Assembly (NCBI GenBank): GCA_031002005.1
Contig: CM061914.1
Location: forward strand, 193,520,685 to 193,584,684
DNA: 64,000 nucleotides
Source of the DNA: Vandiemenella viatica
Lineage: Eukaryota; Arthropoda; Insecta; Orthoptera; Morabidae
Direction: 5' to 3'
The notes beneath the pieces were generated by a model. That model saw nothing but the letters and a program-made list of their open reading frames with translations. It did not search any database and was not told where the DNA came from. A program made the translations under genes and the position numbers. Shown here in pieces: positions 1 to 10,259 of this stretch; position 1 is the stretch's first letter; each line of letters opens with the position of its first letter.

Positions 1-810
1 TGCGTTTTATTAGGCACTTAAAAGCAAAATTTAATGCAAATTCTTCCCTTTTTGGCACAAGTAAGAAATCGCCAACCACACAAAACACGCGTAACCTCCT
101 TCATAGCCAATGAAAATAAGAATCAAATATGGCTGCCAATTTCGAGGTACTTCAGGGACAAATGCATCAACACAACTGCAAAAAATGTAACAGTTGAACT
201 TAAAGAGGACGATATATTAAAAACTATCCCTTCTTTTATTTGCATCAAATCTCGAAATATAATTGTGGAGGCAAAGGTTTGATGCGCAGTTTTCCGCGCT
301 GGGAATAAGCTGTTAGGAATGATTCATATGGCTACCGTAAACAGGACCGGTTTTGTATTTGCGAAACCTTCACACTAGATGATAAACTGTGGTACGCGAT
401 TCTGAAACAGACTTTTAACGAATCCCATTAATAATAACGCAGGTTCGTTTCTGATTTACGAGAGCGCAACTCGATTAAGAAGATCGAACAACATCATATT
501 AACGGCACTCGCGACTCACAGCATCGCAGACTACATCAAACAACTGTCGACTATTGTAAACTTTAAATTGATTACGCACATACATAAAGCACAAAATTAA
601 CAAGACATGCGATATATCTGCCTGCAGTGACTACACGCGGTATTATACACAGCACGTGATCACATCACGTCTGGTGCGTAAGCTTTAATAGTAAAAAAAA
701 ATACTTCACCGTTATTAACAGCATAAATAAGTAGTTAAAATTCAACTTGAAAATACTATTTTTCCATAATGTTTTGTTATTTTATGTCTGACTAATATTA
801 TAATATTTAT
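1..810. other. Unassigned AT-rich DNA
   Basis: No gene or repeat was recognised here. An 82-codon open frame (34-282) has no recognisable domain and is likely chance. Confidence 0.4.
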
Positions 811-813
811 TAA

Positions 814-1582
814 CTAGATGACCGGAGCGAAAATTTCGCGTATTCAATTAATTGTAAGGTTAGTAATTTGTAATAGGACGAAAGAAGAACCGCCTTATTT
901 GTTTCAATTGTTTATTTGTTTAGTGTAATAGGTACGTAACAAAAGTCGGCGCCAGTGGAGCAGTTTATTAATATCTCTGTGATATGTGCTGCTGCCATCT
1001 AGCGGCGAGGCTCTGAACTGTCACTTACGCGCGACTTTCACAGTTTCGGTCTTAAGAAATTATGTGACCAAAGCAGAGGATCTTTAATATCATAGCTCAT
1101 TTATATATTTTGGTTAGATATCAAGGGAGATGATTAAAAAAATATGTTGCGGAAATAATGATAATTTTACCCTTTAAGAATCGAATAGCGAAAAATTCCT
1201 TTCTTAAAATATGATGTGATCACGGCGGAGATCTTAATCTTTAAAATGATCCCTTATTTACCTATATTTGTTAGATGTCAAAGGAGATAAATGGCTCCTG
1301 ACACAAAATCGCGTCGTAGAAATATTAATACTTTTGTCCTTTAAGGGTTGAATTCCGAAAAAATTCCTTTCTTAAAATATGATGTGATCAAAGTGGAGAC
1401 CTTAATCTTTAAAATGATACCTACTCATACATTTTGGTTAGTTTTCAAGGGATATATTGGCTTGTGAAAAAAAAACTCCTTATAGAAATAATATATATCA
1501 TAAAGTGCATAAGTTACCTGTATGAAGAAACTTTATTGGCTAAATTATAAAAACGCAAATTATATTTGAAAAAAAATTTCGT
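814..1582 (-). mobile_element. Possible Helitron end with internal tandem repeats
   Basis: Read on the minus strand, the left edge shows a near-palindrome (GCGAAATTTTCGC at about 819-838), then about ten bases, then CTAG followed by T. This is the layout of a Helitron 3' end. The body (about 1060-1540) holds three imperfect direct repeats of roughly 170 bp, each with the phrase CTTAAAATATGATGTGATCA or a variant and a GATCTTAATCTTTAAAATGAT-like segment. No 5' TC end was fixed, so the right limit is approximate. Confidence 0.33.
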
Positions 1583-1608
1583 CCCGGTTTATAAACCTCA
1601 ATACCAGT

Positions 1609-1610
<2 letters not shown>

Positions 1611-1640
<30 letters not shown>
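1611..1640. repeat. Poly(T) tract, 30 T
   Basis: An uninterrupted run of 30 T lies directly right of the repeat-rich element. It could be the tail of a minus-strand retroposed sequence or a simple microsatellite. Confidence 0.9.
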
Positions 1641-1643
<3 letters not shown>

Positions 1644-1766
1644 TAATCAAACCTGGCAACACTATGTTTGCCCAAACTTTGCTTGCACGGACGTGATAGT
1701 AACATACGCTGCGTAGCGCGCTGGGGTCACAAAGACATTTTTTCACTTAGAAATTTTCTAAGCTTG

Positions 1767-2078
1767 TCAAGACTTTCGGTCAAGAAATAGAATATTCCAT
1801 TCGGAGAGTGTTTGGAACAGATGAAGATCATAAAATACTTTAAATACAAATATCTCTCTATTGGAGCTATTCTCAGGCATAAAGAAAGCATACACTTCCG
1901 TAATAGTAACTGCAAAGAATAGTTTTTGTATCTTGTGCGCGACTTCTTTTGAAATTCTTTGACTAAAGACATACCTAGGTAACGTTAAAAAAGGTATTTC
2001 TATAGTCAGAGAAGTTAACAGCAAATAACAAGTATTTTTCAACAATTCTGAAAAAAATCCAGGAGGAAAGAATGTCAC
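1767..2078 (-). other. Open frame of unknown identity, 103 codons
   Basis: A hydrophobic, leucine- and phenylalanine-rich open frame with segments that could span a membrane. I recognise no family and see no splice signals or neighbours that support it. It could be an exon of a membrane protein relic or a chance frame. Confidence 0.12.
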
Positions 2079-2259
2079 GGATTTTTATTACATCTCTCTT
2101 GGTGCAAATTCAAAAATTAAAAAATACCGTGAACAAAGAATCGGCCCTTTGGAATTCTGCTTAACATGAAAAAGGCTGTAATAATGCAACACTCATAGCG
2201 ATAGCAAAAGTTTACTAAGTGAAATTTGCTCGTAATGCAGTAAGTAATGTAAAATGTGT

Positions 2260-2506
2260 TGTTTGTTTTTTTGTTATTGGCTTCACGCCTCGTCGAGCTC
2301 GGGGTCATTAGAGGCAGCATAGGACTGCGGACGAGGAATGGGAAGGAATTCGTTCAGGGCCTTTTGAAGGAGCCATCCCGGCATTCGCTGGAGTGATTTG
2401 GGGAAACCACGGGAAACCTAAATCTGAATGGATGGACGGGGATTCGAACCCGCGGTGCCCTGAATGCGAGGCCAGAGCATTACCGATCATCAACCATGCT
2501 CAGCAA
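2260..2506 (-). repeat. tRNA-derived SINE, copy 1
   Basis: In sense (minus) orientation a tRNA-like head at about 2506-2440 carries a pol III B box GGGTTCGAATCCCC. A body follows with the family phrases GGTTTCCC and GGAATTCCTTCCCATTCC. A tail follows with the palindromic GAGGCG/ACGCCTCGTCGAG region and a poly(A) run (T-rich at 2260). The same body occurs at 8329-8570, 48551-48669 and 56429-56650, which defines the family within this window. Confidence 0.8.
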
Positions 2507-3060
2507 TAGGGAGGATGAAAAATTCCGTTGGTCGTGTTTAGTAGAGTGAGTAAAACGCATCTCAGTGCAGAAGACGGCTAAAGAAGTTCGGCCGAAACGT
2601 CGAGATACTACGCCATCCCGGGATGGGTCGTCTGTAGCCGCTTTTAGACACGTGCCAATTTGCAGTGTCCGACGTGTTCGTGTTGAGTGCTGGAGGCTAG
2701 CTAGCCACAGATAGCGCTGGGTTGTCAATACGGCTCCGTCCCTGTTGGGATCGGAATCCTGAAGACGGGTTACAAGGCATTTCCTGGTGGCCGTCCAGTC
2801 GTTAGCCGGTGACAAAAACTGCCGCCACTGGACGAGCTGTCGACACGTGAGTGCAGTTTTTATCGCTCGGCGTTTAGCTGACATTAAGTCGCTCTCTCCG
2901 AAACGCAGATCTCGTACCGTTGCACCACTGCGAATCGCTTTCCCTCCAACACAGTCCGACTATACATTCTAATTCTACACTCGCTGATTAATACTTTTTT
3001 TTCCCGACGTTGTTCTGGTTCACTGGGCTGTCTAAACTCAAAGCACTGTGAAATTGTACT
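2507..3060. other. GC-richer unassigned segment
   Basis: This block contains the phrase CGGCCGAAACGTCGAGATAC. It has higher GC than its flanks and a 134-codon minus-strand frame without a recognisable domain. It is probably part of an unidentified repeat. Confidence 0.3.
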
Positions 3061-3194
3061 TAATATTTAACAATTTTTATTTTACATACAAGCACTAGAA
3101 TTATAACTATCGTAATTTTTAGATTTAATTGATGAAATTTTCTGTCATTAACTTTTTTTAATGGCTGTTACAATTTTTAAAACAATTTTAAAAA

Positions 3195-3275
3195 GTTACC
3201 CGAGATAGCCTCGAACCCCGATCGCCCACGTGGTAACCGAGCTCGCTATTGACTCAGCCACTCCGCTGTGGTGAT
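3195..3275 (-). repeat. tRNA-like SINE head (degenerate)
   Basis: In reverse orientation an A-box-like GCGGAGTGGCTGAGT lies about 40 bp before a B-box-like GGGGTTCGAGGC, the spacing of a tRNA-derived pol III promoter. No clear tRNA cloverleaf or SINE body was traced, so this is a relic, not a functional tRNA. Confidence 0.4.
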
Positions 3276-3379
3276 ATGGTGTACAAATCGACCAGCATAT
3301 GAGCTGCGCGTAAAAGTTTAGAGTCCTTTTTTTTTCTCAGAATCTTCTGTCTAGTGCCCTTTAATTTCATTTTTTTATT

Positions 3380-3862
3380 GCAATAGAGCACAGGCTCCGG
3401 TGGCAATTTCCCTACACTCACATCTTGCCCCTATTCTTTCAACGTTTTCGGTAAAGTATTCATCATTTCTCTTGGTAACTCATTCCAATCCCTGACACCC
3501 TTACCTAAAAAAGAGAATCTTCCCACACCCTTGTGCCTGAAATCGAGTGCCAGCTTGTGGTCATGGTCATCTTTTCCCTTCCATGCACTACTTTCCATAC
3601 CTACTGCAATATCTTTCCATCCCTCATCGCCAGTATACGCCCTGTACACTCCCATGACCATCCTAATCCTCCTCCTGTCTTGCAATGAATCCCATTTCTG
3701 CTCCTTTATCATATCCGTCACTAATTGCATTCTGTGATAATTTCCAGAAATAAATCTAGCAGTCCTTTTTTGCACCCTCTCCAACTCCTGTATTTGATAC
3801 GTAAAATGAGGGTCCCATACTACACAACCACATTCGAGCAATGGTCTGACCAAAGTTTACTA
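3380..3862 (-). pseudogene. LINE 3' end: reverse transcriptase C-terminus plus 3' UTR
   Basis: An intact 140-codon frame (3431-3853) matches the region after the RT domain of non-LTR retrotransposons of the Jockey/CR1/L2 type. It contains the recurrent string VRPLLECGCVVWDPH, then ELERVQKRTARFISGNYHRM, and ends in a WNELPREMMNTLPKTLKE-like tail. The 3' UTR (3380-3430) has the family's GCCACCGGAGCCTGTGCTC stem-loop. The copy is 5'-truncated, as is usual for target-primed insertions. Homologous fragments lie at 8765-10250, 25622-25935, 55385-55870 and 55872-56280. This is the best-preserved copy of the set. Confidence 0.8.
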
Positions 3863-4388
3863 CTTTACTGGGTTGACACCAGTAAGGTATAGTACCAACC
3901 TGCAAAGTATAATTCCGAACTGAATTTCCGATACCGTTAGTTCCCCTTGTTATAAGCGTAGGAAATTACGACTAAAACAAACTGAAGGTAACGCTTGTCA
4001 GCATCATTATAAGAAACAACATAAATATTGTGGAGGGAACTCCAAAAGTCGAGATGAAGGATAATCCCCTACTGTCTTGACTAGGATTTCACTTTACCTT
4101 TGCCCTACCGTGACACAGTGTTTATGACCCTGACCTTTGACCTCTCGCTTAGCACAGGCACGATGGATACAGGTTCGACCTCACTGGTCGACGCTAGGTC
4201 AGATCGAAGGTCACGGCAATAATTTGAGGATTACCAGCTCCAGCACGAGACATTTCGGTGAGAAATCAATACTATCACAGCCCGCTACCCCGTCATCCGC
4301 CGCGACCTCAGGCGACCGAAATTGTTTTGACCAGTGCCCCTATCTATCTGCCACTCGTTCAGGGGGGTCGCTGTTTAACCCAATCACA

Positions 4389-4419
<31 letters not shown>

Positions 4420-4518
4420 TTCCCTTAATCACCGCAGCATCCGTCCGCTCTGTACTGTAGTTACAGGTCACGCAGTTTCGATGACATTCACATCCACACT
4501 CTGCAATCCACAAATCTG
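3863..4518. other. Unassigned segment with CT microsatellite
   Basis: A (CT)n run lies at about 4391-4412. The rest is unassigned. Open frames here are not supported by domain content. Confidence 0.4.
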
Positions 4519-5540
4519 ACAAGAGGAGGGCACGACCTTGGGATTTTATTTTTGGATGAGATTTTGCGTAATAATTGTACCCCTTTAGGATGTTTACCTC
4601 CTGCAATCGTAAGACGCAACGCTCAATAGATTCGGAGAAAACGGCCTTTAAAAATTCAAGTCCAGCTTATATACTAGTGAAATTCCGGTTAGGCCAGCAG
4701 CAGAACAGCCCAGTCAGTAACGAGCCTGCGTCATGCCTGGGCGCTCTGGGTTCGAATCTCGATTTGGTCTATAATTTTTTTTTCAATTTTTATATCAACT
4801 ACTCTTTAACTTAAAATACTATAAAACTATATTACTTACAATATTTTATTGTTTAAAATACACTGTTACGAATGGTTATAATAATAATATTTATTCATAA
4901 GTAAAAAACTTTCATTGTGTTTTTTTATTATTGATTTTATTTAAATACACTTTTATTACAAATGTGAGCTTTGATGATAATCATCATAAAAACATTTAAA
5001 ACAATAAATTTTTTAGCATCGAACACAATTAATGAAAGCGGAATTTTTACTTGAACCACGGTAACATCCGATATAAAACTTATAACACTGTTAATAAAAT
5101 AACTTAAAATTTAATTATATTTAAAGAATATTGTAACTATTATAGTTTTAAAATATTTTAAGTAACTTATAGGGTAGTTAATATACTCATATTATGATTT
5201 AAAATTTGAAATTCAAATTAAATAATCAATAACATTGAATAAAAAGTTATTTAATTGTAAAAACAGAAATATAAAAATGAAAAAAAATAGGCGGAATCGA
5301 GATTCGAATCCAGAGTGCCCAGGCATGAAACAGGCTCGTTACTGACTGGGCTGTTCCGCTGCTAGCCTGACCGGAATTTCTCTAGTATATAAGCTGGGCT
5401 TGAATTTTTAAAGGCCGTTTTCTCCGAATATATTGAGCGTTGCGTCTTACGATTGCAGGAGGTAAACATCCTAAAGGGGTACAATTATTACGCAAAATCT
5501 CATCCAAAAATAAAATCCCAAGGTCGTGCCCTCCTCTTGT
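4519..5540. mobile_element. Foldback element with tRNA-like modules in both arms
   Basis: Two arms of about 260-270 bp (4519-4785 and 5283-5540) are near-perfect reverse complements. They begin ACAAGAGGAGGGCACGACC and end with its complement. The about 500-bp centre is extremely AT-rich. Each arm holds a tRNA-like block (A-box-like CAGCCCAGTCAGTAACGAGC and B-box-like GGGTTCGAATCTCG, at 4706-4765 and 5290-5355 inverted). No clear target-site duplication was found. The structure could be a foldback transposon or two SINE copies in head-to-head orientation. Confidence 0.7.
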
Positions 5541-5584
5541 GAGCGTCGCGGTGGATGCCTTGCACCAAAACTAATGCCGCGTTT

Positions 5585-6074
5585 GGGGCCATCCATAATT
5601 TACGTCACACCTTGAGTGGGGGAGGGGGGGAGGCGTCATAAACTTTGTGACATCACATGAATAATTTGTATCACTTTTTGGCTCGTGGCGGTAGATGAAG
5701 ATGATGTTGACACATCGAATGTTCCCAACACTATCGTAATCAAGAATGAAGTGACTATTATGCCACTATAAACAATATCAAGGAATGGGTTCAAAATCCA
5801 TGGACACATGATGATTCAATTTTGTATCATTAATTCGATTTTTATAGTTTTTTTTATATTTTCCTAAATGTTTGATTTATTGTTGATATGATTTTTTTAA
5901 CTGGAAATACATAAACCATTTTGGAAGTGCTGTTTTAATTTATAAATTTAAAATTGCAAAATATGTGACGTCACACCAGGGGAGGGGGGCCCACAAATGT
6001 GACAACCTGTGACATGGGGGGAGGGAGGGGTCAAAAATCATTAAATTCGTGTGACGTAATTTGTGATGGCCCTG
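5585..6074. mobile_element. TIR MITE, about 490 bp
   Basis: The left end GGGCCATCCATAATTTACGT and the reverse complement of the right end GGGCCATCACAAATTACGTC form about 25-bp terminal inverted repeats, with G-rich subterminal stretches on both sides. TTT flanks both ends. Removing the element joins CCGCG and TTTACACGG into one palindromic sequence, which looks like the restored target. A 3-bp duplication fits PIF/Harbinger or a related superfamily. There is no coding content. Confidence 0.72.
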
Positions 6075-6203
6075 TTTACACGGTGCTTGTTGACTGGAAT
6101 GAGTGTACTGTCTTACTGCGCGCGCAGCTCTGGATAGTCCACTCTCCTCGTGTCAACAGGTACAACACAGAGGTGAGAGCACAGTGGACCACCAACAAAC
6201 AAG

Positions 6204-6413
6204 ATGGCGGCAACTAACAAGTCGCGTAAGCGGAGTCAAGCAGAGGCATTAAAATCTTCAGAACTGCATGAAAGTGAGGAAATTCTGTGGAATGTTAAGA
6301 ATGAAAATTATAAGAACAAAGATTTTAGAGACTCTGCTATCAAAAAATTGCTTCATCACGGTCCTATTTTTTATGTATCGGGAAAATGCAAAACCCAAAT
6401 CTGGATGCTATGA
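6204..6413 (+). pseudogene. MADF-domain protein relic (Harbinger-associated type)
   Basis: An ATG in a good context (AACAAGATGGCG) opens a frame with a basic start and then EEILWNVKNENYKNKDFR. This is the front of a MADF (Myb/SANT-like) domain, with its invariant LW and the YKNK..R block. The match then degrades. MADF proteins are commonly the second protein of PIF/Harbinger transposons and bind transposon DNA. A second copy lies inverted at 14440-14560, where the ATG has become AAG. Confidence 0.6.
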
Positions 6414-6860
6414 GAAGATATGGGACTGGCGCCTAACAGTATCTTTTTTTTAACTATCGGTGTCACCAACCGCAGTAACTCTTCATAGGCTGCTTCATCC
6501 ATCCTAAGATAACCACGCTACTCTTCCGGATCTTCTCTCAAATCTTCAATTAAGTTGACTTGTGAATGTATGTTCTCCGTGAAAACCACTTTTTACTCCA
6601 CTTACTCCTACGGCGTCGCTTATGTGTCTGTTGTTTCTTTATTAGCAAATAATAAAATAATGATTCCATTAAAAAAAAAAACCTCTTCTGTTAGCCACAT
6701 CGTCACAGACTCAAAGCTGTCGACACATTAGGTTTGCACAAGCTTACCTGTACCGTGTGGCCACTCTTCAGTGTTCCGTCTTTTTGTACAGTTTTTCACT
6801 GCGAAGTTTGCCTGCACAAGCAAGACGGAGCGCGTAGCCGGGGCATAATCGAGCTGTCAG
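6414..6860. other. Unassigned sequence between MADF relics
   Basis: Contains a short A-run (about 6669-6680) and no recognisable coding sequence. It probably belongs to the surrounding Harbinger element(s). Confidence 0.4.
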
Positions 6861-6869
6861 TTTTATGGG

Positions 6870-7133
6870 TTGTTGTGGGACACTTCAACCAGTGATAAAA
6901 ACAAAATAAAGAAAAATGATGCGTGGGAGGATATTGCCGAGGAAAGAAAAGAGGCCAAAGTGCATACTCTTCGCTAACAATTTATTCGTGAAAAGAAGAA
7001 GTTGGCATCTGCGAAAACTACTGCTTGTGGACGAGATGATTTGAATTCTAGTGCATGATTTGCATGTGAGGCGATGAAATTTTTGCTGAAGGGGGCTACA
7101 ATTCCTAGTGGCATGGAGACATTGGAGACACAA
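6870..7133 (+). pseudogene. Second MADF-domain relic, ending at a splice donor
   Basis: Read in one frame with two internal stops, the translation gives LLWDTSTSDKNKIKKNDAWE then DIAEE, then FIREKKKLASAK, then FACEAMKFLLKGATIPSGME. This is a MADF domain with its LW, the AWEDIAEE helix and the R(E/K)KKK basic tail. It ends at ACACAA|GTAAGT, a strong splice donor at 7133/7134. No downstream exon is visible because the oppositely oriented transposase relic begins at once. Convergent MADF and transposase genes are the usual two-gene arrangement of PIF/Harbinger elements. Confidence 0.66.
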
Positions 7134-7304
7134 GTAAGTCGCGATTACTTATTTATTCATCTGATTCTAGTGGTACAGTGCTAAAATAGTTGTTATATGC
7201 TAGGGTGGATCTTTTTTTTTTTCTATCTCATAATTATGTTTAAAAGTTATTCTGCCAGGAAATATTTTCTTGTTCACTTACATAATATTCAGATAAATTG
7301 TTTC

Positions 7305-8058
7305 TTATTTCCATAACAGATTCAGAATAACGTCTTCCTCTAGCATCAACGTATTATGACATCCAATTTCTCTGCGCAATGATCCTTCCACAATTTCGTG
7401 ATCCATATTTTCAGAATCACAGGTTCCATGTGGGGTGTACAGTGATCTGGATTGACTATTTCGCCTTAAAAAATTATGTAGGTTTACAGACGCCAATACA
7501 AGTACTTTTGCATTTGCAGGCTGGAGGGCTATTGGTGTACGGAATATACGAAATACAACACATAAGATTCCAAACACATTTTCTACAACTCTTCTTGCTC
7601 TTGATAGTCTGTAGTTGAAAATGCGCTTTGTAGTACACACGTTGTAATTACATCATCATATATGTTCGCTCAATGCAAAAGCACTGTCTCCTACAAATCC
7701 GTAATCATATTTGGTCCACCTTATCGTATTGGCTATGGATCTGGCCACTTAAGCTGATTAGCAGCCAGAGCTATATTAAAAAGCAGTCTCTTGGAACACT
7801 CCACTGTCAGAAGATTTTCGTTTTGCACCACAATTTGCAGAAATAAAATTATAACCGGCATACACAATAGCCAATAAGACAATACTAAATTGTTCGTGTG
7901 GTTATAATAGTCGCTACCGGAATTGGAAGGAGCCTGAATCAAAACATGTTTGCCATCTATAGATCCAGGGCAATGTGTGGAATTTCCAAAATATTTCATA
8001 ATCACAAGCCTTTTCCTTCCATGCATTTGCAGTAGCTGGAATTATTAATATAATAGTT
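7305..8058 (-). pseudogene. PIF/Harbinger (HARBI1-like) transposase relic
   Basis: DDE nuclease motifs appear in the right order on the minus strand despite frameshifts. [18 protein letters not shown] (about 7900-7960) carries the first Asp. GFVGDSAFALSEHI (about 7660-7720) carries the second. RRVVENVFGIL (about 7580-7530) carries the Glu, followed by the C-terminal IALQPAN...LHNFLRR segment. The family cuts and pastes DNA with help from a MADF or Myb partner. About the first third of the usual 350-400 residues is absent to the right of 8058, where the homology stops. At least two frame breaks and stops make it inactive. Confidence 0.8.
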
Positions 8059-8119
8059 TGTAAGGAAACATATAACTTTTAAGTTTCCTTGCTGTGCGCA
8101 AGAGTATATTGTCTAAGAA

Positions 8120-8762
8120 TATATATATATATTGATTTTGTGGACGCCTGTCAGCTGTCTAGGATCGCAGCTGTGAGCCGGCAGGAAGTAACGCCTAGGT
8201 GTGACAGGGTGAGAGGCCGGGACACCCTCGCAAGGGGCGGACAGCAAGCGACTATAGTTAAAAGCACGGCTTTGTGGTGGCTCGGCTTGCTGTAAGCGCT
8301 TCTGTGGTTCGGATTCCACGTTTAGCTGTATTTTTTTTTAAACTGCTTTACGTCTCTCAACAGCGAGGTCTTTAGAGACGGGAAAGGATGGGGGGCAAGG
8401 AATGGGAAGGAATTCGGCCATGGCCTTTTGAAGGAAGCATCCCGGCATTCACCTGGAGTGATTAGGGGAAACCATGGAAAACCCAAATCTAGATGCCCGG
8501 ACGGGGATTCGAACCGCCGTCCTCCCGAATGCGAGGCGAGAACGCTAACCGTTACACCGCCACGCTCGGTGTTTAGCTGGAGGATCCCTATACCCGGTAC
8601 TATTACCTTGTTAGGTTGGATAGCCACAAAGGGGCGCATTGCGCGCCGAATCGAAAACACTGTCACCTGGCGGCCAAACAATCCTTCAGGATCTCTAGGC
8701 CAACAAATCCAAATGCAAAGAAGAAGAGTCAGCTTATTAGATACACAAATAAAAAAAACTAA
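8120..8762 (-). repeat. Dispersed repeat X, split by a SINE
   Basis: The minus strand matches 31640-31860 on the plus strand. Shared phrases include TTTGGCCGCCAGGTGAC, GGTAATAGTACCGGGTATAGG and GGAATCC(G/A)AACCAC(A/G)GAAGCG. Copy 31 kb is uninterrupted where this copy has the SINE at 8329-8570. Here and at 31 kb, repeat X lies next to repeat Y, so X and Y are probably parts of one larger element. Confidence 0.68.
8329..8570 (-). mobile_element. tRNA-derived SINE, copy 2, full length with TSD
   Basis: A perfect 9-bp duplication GTTTAGCTG flanks the copy (8320-8328 and 8571-8579). The sense strand (minus) starts at 8570 with ACCGAGCGTGGCGGTGTAAC and a tRNA-like head with B box GGTTCGAATCCCC. 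The body and an A-rich tail (TATTTTTTTTT on the plus strand at 8329) follow. Mobilisation would rely on a LINE reverse transcriptase. It sits inside repeat X and dates after it. Confidence 0.9.
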
Positions 8763-8764
8763 AG

Positions 8765-10250
8765 GTTTATTACGATTATAATGTGGGGAAAGATTTGTTT
8801 GTTGAAGACGTGAAACGTAAATATCTTGACATCACATTTGTTAACAAGCTTAACTGGGTAGTACTCATTGGTCAGGTAGTAGGAAAAGGTTTCTAAATTC
8901 TGCACTTGTTGGAGAGAGTGATGAGGGGATGTACGAGTAACGATGTAAAGGAACTGGGTTACAAAACTTTGGTCAGACCTTTGTTTGAATATGGTACTGT
9001 AGTATGAGATCCACATTTTGAGTATGAAATACAGGAGTTGGAGAGGGTGCAAAAAAGGGCTGCTAGATTTGTTTCTGGAAATTATCGCAGAATGCAATCA
9101 GTAACTGATATGATAAAAGAGCGGGATGGGGGTTCATTGAAAGACAGGTGGAGGGTGAAGAGCAGTGTTTCCCAACCTTTTTTGGGTCATGTCCCACTTT
9201 AAATTTTTTTTTTGCCCCCCCCCCATACATAATTTTTAATAAAAAAATTATTTGTTGTTAAAGAAACTCATATAGGATGGTTTTTGAAAGAAAACACTTT
9301 AATATTGTCATAAAACACAGTGAGTAAAATTAAAAAACATATAATGAAATACTAAAATTCAAAAGATTTTTAATAAAGATTTATTATGGCAATTTAGTGT
9401 GATCTTTGCGCTTGATGCTTGCTACATAGAAATGTTATATTAGGCTCCAATTTAGTAAGATTTAATCTCAAGTCTCCACATTGTGTTATATCCAGTCGAT
9501 TTCTTTTTTTTATCAGTAAATCATTTACTGCACTAAATCCAGATTCGGCTAAATATGAAGATGGAAAAATCACTAACAACGGCGTTATTGGCGCGTTTTA
9601 AAAGGTCCGGTTTCCCGAGACAGGCGGAACATTACGCGGTGAATCCCAAAAAGGTCAAGTTGACGACTCAAATCATCCAGATGATATATTTTGCTAACAT
9701 CAAACGAAACTATATATAATAATTATTTACAGCACTGTTTTAAGAATTTGCTTTTTTGCTATATTTTGTACCTATATCTAGCATTGCATTTAAATAACCA
9801 GAAGAGAAAGCGGTAAAGTCGCATCAAGTCAATTTCTAAATTGCCCCCCCTAAAAAACCAAATTGCCCCCCTGCGGGGCGTGGGTCCCACGTTGGGAAAC
9901 ACTGGTGAAGAGGGTCATGGGAGTGTACAAGTCGTGTATTGGTGATGAGGCAAGGAAAGATTTTGGTGTAAGAATTAAAACTAATGCATGGAAGGGAAAA
10001 GATGACCATGACCACAAGCTATATAGAACTCGATTTCAGCACAAGATTCTCTTTTTTTTGTGTAAGGGTATCAGTGATTTGAATAAGTTACCAAGAGAAA
10101 TTATGAATAATTTACCAAAAACATTGAGGGAATTTTAACTTAAAATTTGCAGACGGGAAATGTGGGTAGGTGCAGGAAAGGGGGGGAGATGGGTGGTTAG
10201 GGAAATTGCCACAGGAGCGTGCGCTCCATTGCATTTTAATTAAATATTAT
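8765..10250 (+). pseudogene. LINE 3' end interrupted by a hAT element
   Basis: Two homologous parts, about 8765-9162 and 9905-10250, join across a hAT insertion. The translation in pieces gives LGYKTLVRPLFEYGTVV, IQELERVQKRAARFVSGNYR, VMGVYKSCIGDEARKD, WKGKDDHDHK and LNKLPREIMNNLPKTLRE, the same C-terminal RT region as at 3431-3853. The 3' UTR shows GCCACAGGAGCGTGCGCTCC, a perfect GGAGCG/CGCTCC stem, then ATTGCATTTTAATT. The LINE itself lies between repeats X and Y and splits them. Confidence 0.82.
9163..9904 (-). mobile_element. hAT element, deletion derivative with dimerisation domain
   Basis: Termini CAGTGTTTCCCAACC and GTTGGGAAACACTG are inverted repeats. The perfect 8-bp duplication GTGAAGAG (9155-9162 and 9905-9912) is the hAT signature. 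The minus-strand frame 9394-9579 contains FPSSYLAESGFSAVNDLL, then KKRNRLDITQCGDLRLNLTK, which is the C-terminal dimerisation region of ZBED/Buster-like hAT transposases. The BED finger and catalytic core are deleted, so it is non-autonomous. Confidence 0.92.
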
Positions 10251-10259
10251 ATTATTACT

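Noticed and set aside
6885..7133. Minus-strand Cys/Ser-rich frame of 82 codons
   Set aside because: It is the complement of the plus-strand MADF relic, which has clear domain motifs.
8053..8086. Short inverted repeat AAGGAAAC..GTTTCCTT as a Harbinger terminus
   Set aside because: Too short, no partner at the far side of the transposase relic and no 3-bp duplication found.
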